This document shows, in pieces, positions 55,515 through 64,000 of a stretch of DNA of 64,000 nt. This stretch comes from Ostrinia nubilalis. Lineage: Eukaryota > Arthropoda > Insecta > Lepidoptera > Crambidae. Below the pieces are notes generated by a model. The model did not search any database. It worked only from the letters and a program-made list of their open reading frames with translations, and was not told the DNA's origin. Position 1 is the stretch's first letter. The number at the start of each line of letters is the position of its first letter. The stretch lies in assembly GCF_963855985.1 (NCBI RefSeq), contig NC_087118.1, forward strand, positions 4,836,001 through 4,900,000. Direction: 5' to 3'. The translations under genes and the position numbers were made by a program.

Positions 55515-55544
55515 AGATAAAACTGTGACAGAAGCAGCATTAGG

Positions 55545-56718
55545 ATGCCGACGGTGCCGGAGCTGGCCGCGAGGCTGCGCGGCGCCTGCGTGTTCAGCGT
55601 GCTGGACGCGCGCTGTGGGTTCTGGATGGTGCAGATCGATGACGCCAGCGCAGACCTGTGTACCTTCAGTACATCCTTCGGACGTTATCAGTTCTTGCGC
55701 TTACCGTACGGTATAAGTTGTGCCCCGGAAGTTTTTCATGCCAAGCTCAGACAACACTTGGAGGACCTGGAGGGCGTAGAATCGTTCATTGATGACGTCA
55801 TAGTTTGGGGGCGTACCAGGTCTGAGCACGACAGTAGGTTAGAGGCTCTGTTGCAGCGCGCGTTGACTGTAGGTATTAAGTTTAATCGTGATAAATGCAA
55901 GTTTGGGGTTTCTGAAATAACATACCTAAGACACAAATTTGATATTGATGGAATGAGAGCGGATGATTCTAAAATCAAGGCTATATTGGACATGCCTTAT
56001 CCGTCAGATAAAAAAACATTAGAACGATTTTTAGGGATGGTTAATTATCTATCGAAATTTATACCTCAATATTCTGAATCCGTCAATGTGTTACGATGCT
56101 TGTTAAAAAAAGACGCGGAGTGGCTTTGGGAGGCGCATCATTGCAAAGCGGTCGACTCCCTAAAGAAAAAGCTATCTGATGCACCGGTCCTGGCGTTGTA
56201 CTCGCCGACGGAGGCCGTGGTGCTGTCCGTGGACGCCAGCAGCGTAGCGCTGGGCGCCGTGCTGCTGCAGGCCGGCCGCCCCGTGGAGTTCGCGTCGCTC
56301 ACGCTCACAGACACGCAGACCAGGTATGCACAAATAGAGAAGGAGATGCTTGCTATCGTCTTTGCTGTGGAGCGCTTCAGGCAGTACATATACGGTAGGT
56401 CTGATGTTACAGTACAAACTGACCACAAACCATTGGAAGCTTTGTTTACTAAACCCTTAACCTCTGTGCCGACCCGTTTACAACGGATGATGATGAGAGT
56501 GCAGGGATTTGATTTTAAAGTCACTTACACACCTGGGAAGTTTATGTACATTGCGGACACTTTATCGCGGGCTCCTCTAAGTGAAGTCATGTGTGAACGC
56601 GTCTCTGAAGAAACGGATATTCAGACGTGTTTTGTAATTGAAAATGTGTCGTTTAGTGACGTTAAATTACAACTAATAAGATCAGAAACCGAACAAGATA
56701 TCGATTGTCAGCGTCTCA
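55545..56718 (+). pseudogene. pol: Gypsy2 RT and RNase H
   Basis: Resumes gypsy2 after LINE V. RT from the PTVPELAARL position onward: VFSVLDARCGFWMVQID, PYGISCAPEVF, and FIDD as the catalytic box at 55785-55796 (Phe-Ile variant of YXDD usual in this lineage). YLRHKFD has Arg in place of the conserved Gly. RNase H follows: SVDASSVALGAVLLQ, EKEMLAIVFA, TDHKPLEAL and ADTLSRAPL. At 56718 the frame meets the head of a composite Helitron. No integrase is found in the window. Confidence 0.88.
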
Positions 56719-57674
56719 TCTAAATATATAAAAGGAGAAACTGACTGACTGACTGACAGATCAACGCACAGCCTAAACGGCTAAACGTAGGCACTTGAAA
56801 TTTGGAAGGAACGTAGTTTAGGTACCGTAGAGGTGCACTAAGAAAGGAATTCCCGAAATTACCACGGGAACGGGAATTAGCGGAAAAATCCTTTTGTATG
56901 AAAAATCTAAACCGCTTAAGTTAGATGCTTGAAATTTGGTGTGCAGGTACGTTAGTAAACTTAAAGCTTAGGTACAACAGAATATCGTAAAATTACCACG
57001 GGAACGGGAGTTAGCGGGAAAAAACATATGTATGAAAAAATCTAAACTGCGTAAGATAGACGCTTGAAATGTGGCATGCAGGTACCTTAGTAAACTTAAA
57101 GCTTAGTTTCAACAGGATATTGCAAAATTCCTACGCGAACGGGAGTTAGCGGGAAAAAACATTTGTATGAAAAAAATCTAAACCGCTTAAGATAGATAAA
57201 GGGGGTAAAACGGGATCCACGCGTACGAAGTCGCGGGCGGCCGTTAGCTATCATCTAATCTATCTTCTAAATATATAAAAGGAGAAACTGACTGACTGAC
57301 TGACAGATCAACGCACAGCCTAAACGGCTAAACGTAGGCACTTGAAATTTGGAAGGGACGTAGTTTAGGTACCGTAGAGGTGCACTAAGAAAGGAATTCC
57401 CGAAATTACCACGGGAACGGGAATTAGCGGAAAAATCCTTTTGTATGAAAAATCTAAACCGCTTAAGTTAGATGCTTGAAATTTGGTGTGCAGGTACATT
57501 AGTAAACTTAAAGCTTAGGTACAACAGGATATCGTAAAATTCCCACGGGAACGGGAGTTAGCGGGAAAAAACATTTGTATGAAAAAAATCTAAACCGCTT
57601 AAGATAGATAAAGGGGGTAAAACGGGATCCACGCGTACGAAGTCGCGGGCGGCCGCTAGCTATCATCTAATCTA

Positions 57675-58280
57675 TCTAAATATATCGATAGTGGAAATAT
57701 CAATTACTGTAAGGGACAAAACACGACTTTTCAGGAGAGCCAAAAAACGATTTTTTTTTTCTTTATACCTCAATATATATAAAAGGAGAAACTGACTGAC
57801 TGACTGACAGATCAACGCACAGCCTAAACGGCTAAACGTAGGCACTTGAAATTTGGAAGGGACGTAGTTTAGGTACCGTAGAGGTGCACTAAGAAAGGAA
57901 TTCCCGAAATTACCACGGGAACGGGAATTAGCGGAAAAATCCTTTTGTATGAAAAATCTAAACCGCTTAAGTTAGATGCTTGAAATTTGGTGTGCAGGTA
58001 CATTAGTAAACTTAAAGCTTAGGTACAACAGGATATCGTAAAATTCCCACGGGAACGGGAGTTAGCGGGAAAAAACATTTGTATGAAAAAAATCTAAACC
58101 GCTTAAGATAGATAAAGGGGGTAAAACGGGATCCACGCGTACGAAGTCGCGGGCGGCCGCTAGCTATCATCTAATCTATCTAAATATATCGATAGTGGAA
58201 ATATCAATTACTGTAAGGGACAAAACACGACTTTTCAGGAGAGCCAAAAAACGATTTTTTTTTTCTTTATACCTCAATAT
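57675..58280 (+). repeat. 504-bp tandem duplication of B unit plus D end
   Basis: The junction TCTAAATATAT|CGATAGTGG and the following 91 bp of D occur at 57675-57776 and again at 58179-58280, with a whole B unit between. The joint at 57771-57780 (CAATAT|ATATAAAAGG) shows ATAT microhomology, consistent with one local tandem duplication after D had inserted. Confidence 0.75.
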
Positions 58281-58759
58281 CTTTTTATGTGATGTTACGA
58301 TTTAAATAGTTTCTATGGCAAAGTTTCTTAGAATTTTTTGTTCTTTCATAATATAAACGCCAAATTTTCTAAAAATGGGTAGTTTAAAAGATAGCATGTC
58401 CCTTACATTAAAAAAACGAGCTTGACTGTACCTTACAATGTTGAAATTTCACAGTATGGAATGTCATGTATGTTGTAAGGTACATTTAAGAATAAACACG
58501 ACAGTAATATTATTGTAACTTGACAATTTTAACATTGAAACCTGATGTAAGTAGAGGTAGCATTCGAGTATTCATTAACAAAACGAAGAGAAGAGATAGA
58601 AACAAGACAACTTAGTGTTCACAAATGCAGTTGGAGGTATCAAATACACATCACCAACAAAACATTTAGTCACTGATGATGCCTACGTCTGCATTTGTGA
58701 ACAAGTTGTCTTGTTTCTATCTTTTTCTGTTCATTATTACGCAGTTAGGTTTTTTTTTT

Positions 58760-60281
58760 CAATCATCGTTCGTTCGTTTTAGCCGAATGACGTCCACTGC
58801 TGGACAAAGGTCTTCCCCCAAGGATTTCCACAAGAACCGGTCCTGCGCCGCCCGCATCCAGGCACCTCCTACAACCTTCACCAGATCGTCGGTCGACCTA
58901 GTGGGGGTCTGCAGCACATTACGTCTTCCAGCTCGTGGTCGCCACTCAAGAATTTTTCTGCCCCAGCGGCCATCAGCTTTGCAAGCTACGAGCTCCATCC
59001 ACTGCCACTTGATTTTAGCGATTCTGCGGACTATGTCAGTCACTTTGGTTCTCCTGCGGATCACGTCATTTCTGGTTCAATCACTACGAGCATAGCACGC
59101 TCCATCGCCTTTGACCTTGAGTCTTCTTATGAGGCCCACAGTAAGCGACCACGTCTCAGATTCATAAGTTATCAAAGACTTTTGTCTTGAGACAGTGCGA
59201 TATTTCAGACGTGAGAATATCACGAAGCTTCCTGAACGTTGCCAGCCGAGTTGGATTCGACGATTGACCTCTTCCTCGAAGTTAGACCTACCTAAGGCTG
59301 GTTTTAGTGTCACGCAGACCGTCAGTGCGGATCGCTCCGCACAGCCAATCTGTATGAACTGATAGGGAGCGAGCGATTCCTGCGGACCGCATTACTCTAA
59401 AACGCTTCCTCGAAGTTTACAGATCGGCTGTGTGAAGCGGATCCGCACTGGACGGTCCGCGTGACACTATAACCAGCCTAACTGGACTGTTTGTACTAGG
59501 TATATATAAGTGTCAACAACTGCCGAGTGTAGAGTATCCAACCTTTAGAGGAGTGGGTGCAACACGGACATTTGACATGATTTTGTCTTGTCCATGTTTC
59601 ATTTTAAGACCCCCTTGTTGAGAGGCTCGACTTAGGCCATTGTGCATTGTGCCTAGATCTTCCACGGTCTCAGCCATGGCTATGATATCGTTTGCGAATC
59701 GAAGGTGGGTTATTTACTCACCGTTGATATTTATGCCGAATCCGTTCCAGTCCAGAAACAGTTTCGGTTTTCAGTTCCCCCTGTCTGCTGCTGCAACTGG
59801 TTTCCAGTCTTGATCCTGGAGACGGAACGACATTGTGGCGTTTTCGTACAAGCCTTTCAACATTTCGATGTATCGATATAGGTAGTCAATTTGACACCGT
59901 TGGAGAAACTGTAGTAGGTACTGCCCAGGTCTCGATCGAAGCTTTCTCATAGTCCACAAACGCCAGGCAAAGTGACTGACTATACTCCTCGGTCTTCTGT
60001 ATAATCTGCCGTGGCGTATGTATGTGGTGTACTAAAGCGATTGAGAGATTGAGAGGCTGGAAGTCATCGAGCTTACGAGCGAGATGATTCGTAATGACTC
60101 TCGAAAACAGCTTGTAGACATGGCTCGGAAGTGAGATGGGTCTATAATTCTTCAACAAGGTTTTGTCGCCTTTTTTGAAGAAGAGTGTCACCACACTTCT
60201 GTGCCATACCGTAGGCGTTTTGCCTTCGAGGATGACGGAATTGAACAGCTTCTGAAGAGCCTTCAGCCCCTCGGTCAAAAA
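58760..60281 (-). pseudogene. LINE W, decayed CFDP2/RTE-like reverse transcriptase
   Basis: Minus-strand remnants in several frames: RT fingers with KKGDKTLLKNYRPISL...VYKLFSRVI (near 60100-60180), LAFVDYEKA (near 59950), a decayed catalytic region (LRFANDI, with the first catalytic Asp replaced, near 59690), and the C-terminal KWQWMELVA...LEWRPRAGRRN...DDLVKV tail ending near 58760. The 3' terminal sequence matches the fragment carried in Helitron A. Frameshifts, stops and a MITE (59295-59479) mark it as old. EEP is missing. Confidence 0.75.
59295..59479. mobile_element. MITE, 185 bp, in LINE W
   Basis: TIRs AGGCTGGTTTTAGTGTCACG and CGTGACACTATAACCAGCCT, palindromic interior rich in GCGGATC. 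It interrupts the LINE W reading. The target duplication could not be fixed with certainty. Confidence 0.75.
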
Positions 60282-60674
60282 CCCAACTGCGTAAAAATGA
60301 ACAGAAAAAAGATAGAAACAAGACAACTTAGTGTTCATAAGTGTAGTAGGAGTGGGAGGCATTAAATGCATTTCACCACCAAAAAAAGGTAATTGATATC
60401 CTATATGCATATTAACGTAAGGGCCTAATTATAATAAATCAAAAAGTTTTCAATGAAGTAAGGTTCAATGAGTTCAAAAGTTAAAACCAACAGTTTAGGG
60501 TAAGGGATGAATTGTATTATTAAAAGGAATTTACGTCCTTTAAATCATTTGTTTCCCCAAAAGTCGTATTCAGACGACTAAAAATGTTTAAGGTAAGGGA
60601 CATTTTTTTAAAGATATCAACATTTCAAGTATACCAATCGATAGAGCCGAAAATTCTGAATGCGTTGGTATATA

Positions 60675-61721
60675 CAGTGTGTCCGGGCATGTAGTGATCA
60701 AACTTTAAGGACGAAATCTAGGGACAATTTTATCGATAAAAATACTTCAAATTTGGGGCTTGACCCATTTATCGCAAAATTACAAGGATTTAAGTTTTTA
60801 ATTTTTAGTTTTCACCTCTTCCTTCAAAAACAAGTGAAAGCGTGGGTAACCTAACACTAATAAGCAAATATTTTATATCATGCGATAGCCAATAAAATTG
60901 TCTATTAGTAGAAGCAGAAAACAGTCACAAGTTTCATACATTTTATGGAAGTGAGAATGGATTTAATTAGAAAAAGACATGATTTTTTTCACTTATTTTT
61001 CAGTTATTTTCCAACACAAGAAAAACCAGGTCGTTAAAGTATGTTTTATTTGCATTGTATTATTAGTGTTTGAGCTATTCTACAAAACGAATGTAAATTT
61101 ATTAGTCTACGTCTATTAGTTTTGATGCAATTGTTGAACAACGTACCCCTTCCCAGCCGGATCCATAGCGCTGCTAACATGCGAAAATGCACGGCCTAAA
61201 AGAATCATACAACCTATTCCGACGCGCTATGGAACCGGCTGGGAAGGGGTATCTTTGTTCAACAATTACGTCGAAACTAATAGACGTAGACTAATAAATT
61301 TACATTCGTTTTGTAGAATAGCTCAAACACTAATAATACAATGTAAATAAAACATACTTTAACAACCTGGTTTTTCTTGTGTTGGAAAATAATTGAAAAA
61401 GAAGTGAAAAAAGTCATGTATTTTTCTAATTAAATCCATTCTTACTCCCATAAAATGTATGAAACTTGTGTCTGTTTTTTACTTCTACTAAAAGATAATT
61501 TTATTGGCTATAGCATGATATAAAATATTAGCTTATTAATGTTAAGCTACCCACGCTTTCACTTGTTTTTGAAGGAAGAGGTGAAAACTAAAAATTAAAA
61601 ACTTAAATCCTTGTAATTTTGCGATAAATGGGTCAAGCCCCAAATTTGAAGTATTTTTATCGATAAAATTGTCCCTAGATTTCGCCCTTAAAGTTTGATC
61701 ACTACATGCCCGGACACACTG
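60675..61721. mobile_element. Palindromic TIR element G, 1047 bp, TA target
   Basis: Starts CAGTGTGTCCGGGCATGTAG and ends with the complement, flanked by TA. The whole element is a mirror-image fold with its centre near 61190. Same CAGTGTG ends and TA target as 47450-49609. A 64-codon ORF at 60660 is fortuitous. Confidence 0.82.
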
Positions 61722-62471
61722 TATAACTCATTTTGGCCAAAATGTCCCTTACATTAATTGATACTTCCACTATCGATATAAAAGGAGAAACTGACTGACT
61801 GACTGACAGATCAACGCACAGCCTAAACGGCTAAACGTAGGCACTTGAAATTTGGAAGGGACGTAGTTTAGGTACCGTAGAGGTGCACTAAGAAAGGAAT
61901 TCCCGAAATTACCACGGGAACGGGAATTAGCGGAAAAATCCTTTTGTATGAAAAATCTAAACCGCTTAAGTTAGATGCTTGAAATTTGGTGTGCAGGTAC
62001 CTTAGTAAACTTAAAGCTTAGGTACATCAGGATATCGTAAAATTCCCACGGGAACGGGAGTTAGCGGGAAAAAACTTATGTATGAAAAAATCTAAACTGC
62101 GTAAGATAGACGCTTGAAATGTGGCATGCAGGTACCTTAGTAAACTTAAAGCTTAGTTACAACAGGATATTGCAAAATTCCTACGGGAAGGGGAGTTAAC
62201 CGCTGAAGATAGATGAAGGGGGTAAAACGGGATCCACGCGTACGAAGTCGCGGGCGGCCGCTAGCTATCATCTATCTATCTATATAAATAAACATGAATT
62301 GATGTTCGTTAGTCTGATTATAACTCGAGAACGACTGGGCCGATTGAGCTGATTTTGGTTTTAAAATGTTTGTCGTAGTCCAGGTCTAAACGGTGAGTAA
62401 ATACGCGCGCGATATTGTTTTTCTGTGACAGACAAAATTCCACGCGGGCGAAGCCGCGGGCGGAAAGCTAG

Positions 62472-63031
62472 TTTTAACTATAAAATTCTTAAAACGTCAT
62501 TAAATTGTATTCAAAAGAAATTATTTATTAAAGGCAAAACACCAAGTCCCGACGGGCGCGCGCGTGACACTCGACTGATATAATACCCGCCGGCGGGGCG
62601 CTTCGCTGTAGGTAAATAACGGATGTACCGCGCGGAGTGAGCCAGGCCTGCTATAAGCCAGTCTTTTAAGTTCCGTGTCATGACAGTGGTTGACCCCTTC
62701 TTAAATCTATCTGGAATTTTGTTATAGATTTTTATACACATATAGTAACAGTTCTTTTTAAATAACGAAGTTTTTGGACAAACATCTATTGCGAGTCTAT
62801 CAGGGAATCTTGTGTTCCTTGGGTATATATCCTTTGCCCTCTGAAATATTTGAGGGTATTGACTTACAAATTTAAATATTTCGAGAATGTACATGCTAGG
62901 AACAGTAAGAATACGTAATTTAGTAAAAAGTGGCCTACAAGAGTCAATCGGTCCACTTCGATAAATAGCTCGGATACATTTTTTTTGTGCAATAAATACT
63001 CTTTGGATGTCTGTGCTGTTCCCTAAAATTA
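62472..63031 (-). pseudogene. LINE Z, RT C-terminus
   Basis: Minus-strand end of a LINE RT: QKKCIRAIY, an LTVPSMYILEIF block, and the YYMCIKIYNKIPDRFK motif typical of the last domain of Jockey/CR1 enzymes, with the stop near 62511 and a 3' UTR to about 62472. Upstream it is cut at 63031 by the 3' end of another LINE. Its last 40 residues are Arg/Pro/Ala-rich and coded by GC-rich DNA. Confidence 0.75.
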
Positions 63032-64000
63032 AAACTCAGTAAAACTTATTTATTTCTGTAAGTAGGCTTTAAAAAGCACTTTTACACGTCCCAGTATTAA
63101 CCCTACCACTGCTTCAGGACAATAAATGGGCCAGTGCTGAGAAGAAGCAGCGCAAGAAACTCAGACACTATTGTCAGCCTCTTTTTCAAAGGTTTACAGG
63201 TTTTCAAAATACATGGTTATAAATATTTATGCGAGCTAGGCAGTTACGCATTCCAAACATTTTTATCTTTTAAATAATCATCGACTTTATAGTAGCCCTT
63301 TTTCATTAAGGTACTTTTAATATGTGCTTTGAATTTATGAATGGGTAGTTCTACAACAGTTTGTGGTAATTTATTAAATAATTTAATACATTTCCCCATA
63401 AATGAATTCCCAATCTTATGCAGTCTGAAATTTGGAACGGCAAGTTTATTTTTGTTTCTTGTATTAAAGTTATGCAAATCGCTCTTTTTTGTGAATTGCT
63501 CTATATTTTTGCGAACATATAAAAGGTTTTCATAAATGAACTGTGAAGCTACTGTCAGTATGTTAATTTCCTTAAAAAAATCTTTCAAGGAAAATCGGGG
63601 TCCAAGGTTATAAATGGCCCGCACTGCTCTCTTCTGCAGAACAAACACAGTTTCAATGTCCGCGGCTGAGCCCCACACTATTGTGCCGTATGACATTATA
63701 CTATGAAAATAGCTAAAATATACTAGCCTTGCCGTTTCAATGTCAGTTAATTGCCTTATCTTTCTCACTGCAAAAGCAGCCGAACTGAGCCTTTTTGACA
63801 AAGTTTCAATATGAGGACCCCACTGAAGTTTAGCATCTAAAGTGATTCCCAAGAATGTTGTGGAATTTATGCTATTTAATGGTTCATTCTTCACCATTAA
63901 TTGCGTGGAAACCTGCCTCACATTAGGTAAGCTAAATTTAATGTTTGCATTGCACTTAGTTTTATTTGCATTTAACAATAAGTTGTTAACAGTGAACCAA
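63032..64000 (-). pseudogene. LINE X-related CR1-like LINE, RT C-terminal part, runs off the window
   Basis: Minus-strand ORF 63978-63244, open to the window edge apart from local start choice. It has LGITLDAKLQWGPHI, YGTIVWGSAADIE, LQKRAVRAIYNLG and a C-terminus closely similar to LINE X (26746-27696), but clearly a different subfamily by sequence and by its 3' UTR, which ends near 63032 with ACTCAGTAAAACTTATTT. The same 3' end is found at 47119-47176. Inserted into LINE Z. Confidence 0.82.

Larger units (their letters stand above)
53188..55544 (-). mobile_element. LINE V, CR1/Jockey-like, 5' truncated, inserted in gypsy2
   Basis: Minus-strand LINE with an (AAAT)n tail, read as (TTTA)n on plus at 53191-53221. 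The 5' end at 55544 lies before the RT domain, so the endonuclease is missing. A SINE sits in its 3' UTR. The gypsy2 sequence on the two sides is not contiguous: the end of protease and the start of RT are lost, so the insertion came with a target deletion or a later rearrangement. Confidence 0.8.
58190..61775. mobile_element. TIR element D, carrying nested LINE W, MITE and palindrome G
   Basis: Ends CGATAGTGGAAATATCAATT and its near-complement AATTGATACTTCCACTATCG, TIR about 35 bp, with ATAT on both sides. TAAGGGACA/TGTCCCTTA motifs recur through the interior (58397, 60485, 60593, 61745). A further small inverted pair (AGATAGAAACAAGACAACTT) sits at 58590-58735 and again at 60300-60345, flanking LINE W. 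No transposase is visible. The 60376-60672 stretch is non-coding. Confidence 0.65.
56719..62471 (+). mobile_element. Composite Helitron (B units, D, F) after gypsy2 RNase H
   Basis: Starts TCTAAATATAT at 56719 after an A and ends with F (62279-62471) CTAG before a T. B units: 56719-57265 (547), 57266-57674 (409), a unit duplicated with part of D (57777-58178), and the last unit (61776-62278), whose first 11 bases lie at 58179-58189. D (58190-61775) is inserted in that last unit head with ATAT duplication. Whether the right flank is gypsy2 or LINE Z 3' UTR is unclear. Confidence 0.75.

Noticed and set aside
55545..56718. Possible host gene (retropepsin/RT domesticated)
   Set aside because: Standard RT-RNase H order, broken by LINE V and a Helitron, with no sign of a preserved single-copy gene.

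Overview
This window is intergenic, repeat-saturated DNA from an insect nuclear genome, almost certainly a moth or butterfly. No single-copy host gene could be supported. The lepidopteran assignment rests on recognising repeat families typical of those genomes: TC...CTAG Helitrons with the CGCGGACGAAGTCGCGGG-type 3' hairpin, the AGGGTTCCGT...ACGGAACCCT repeat, CR1/Jockey-like and CFDP2/RTE-like LINEs, a tRNA-derived SINE, and an errantivirus. This is recognition from memory, not a database result.

Layout. 1-1.3 kb is unassigned, with splice-like signals. 1.3-6.3 kb is a plus-strand LINE whose endonuclease is split by a 1.6-kb foldback. 6.3-8.8 kb is the first copy of a Helentron-like repeat (C1) holding a TA-flanked TIR transposon. 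9648-39168 is one errantivirus (Ty3/gypsy with env) of about 7.5 kb own sequence, swollen to 29.5 kb. Its env is cut at 16316/26102 by a 9.8-kb composite Helitron and again at 26500/38809 by a minus-strand CR1-like LINE (LINE X). LINE X is itself cut by a twin-primed LINE (LINE Y, 28434-31450) and by two further composite Helitrons (31488-35051 minus, 35219-36878 plus). 39600-46961 is a head-to-head cluster of four Penelope-like element copies with a 12-bp target duplication. 46981-51671 is a second Helentron-like copy (C2) with an OTU protease ORF and a 2.2-kb nested foldback. 51.7-56.7 kb is a second Ty3/gypsy element (gypsy2) broken by LINE V, which carries a SINE. 56719-62471 is a fourth composite Helitron holding a further TIR element (D), a dead CFDP2-like LINE, a MITE and a 1-kb palindrome. 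62.5-64 kb is two nested minus-strand LINEs.

Main result: the nesting can be read to the base. Four independent insertions share one architecture: a 5' TCTAAATATAT head, a variable array of 409-650 bp units (B), and an invariant 193-bp 3' end (F) ending in CTAG, always between host A and T. Here Helitron ends delimit tandem-repeat arrays that move as a block. Inside the env copy a block starting at a B head and ending at another Helitron's CTAG has inserted, inverted, into a neighbouring Helitron copy. Other strong signals are the twin-priming 5' inversion, an exact 1363-bp higher-order duplication, and two unrelated TIR elements occupying the same TA of two C copies.

Nearly all coding sequence is retroelement protein and most is broken. 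The intact-looking ORFs are two 850-codon Penelope reverse transcriptases and the OTU-domain ORF.
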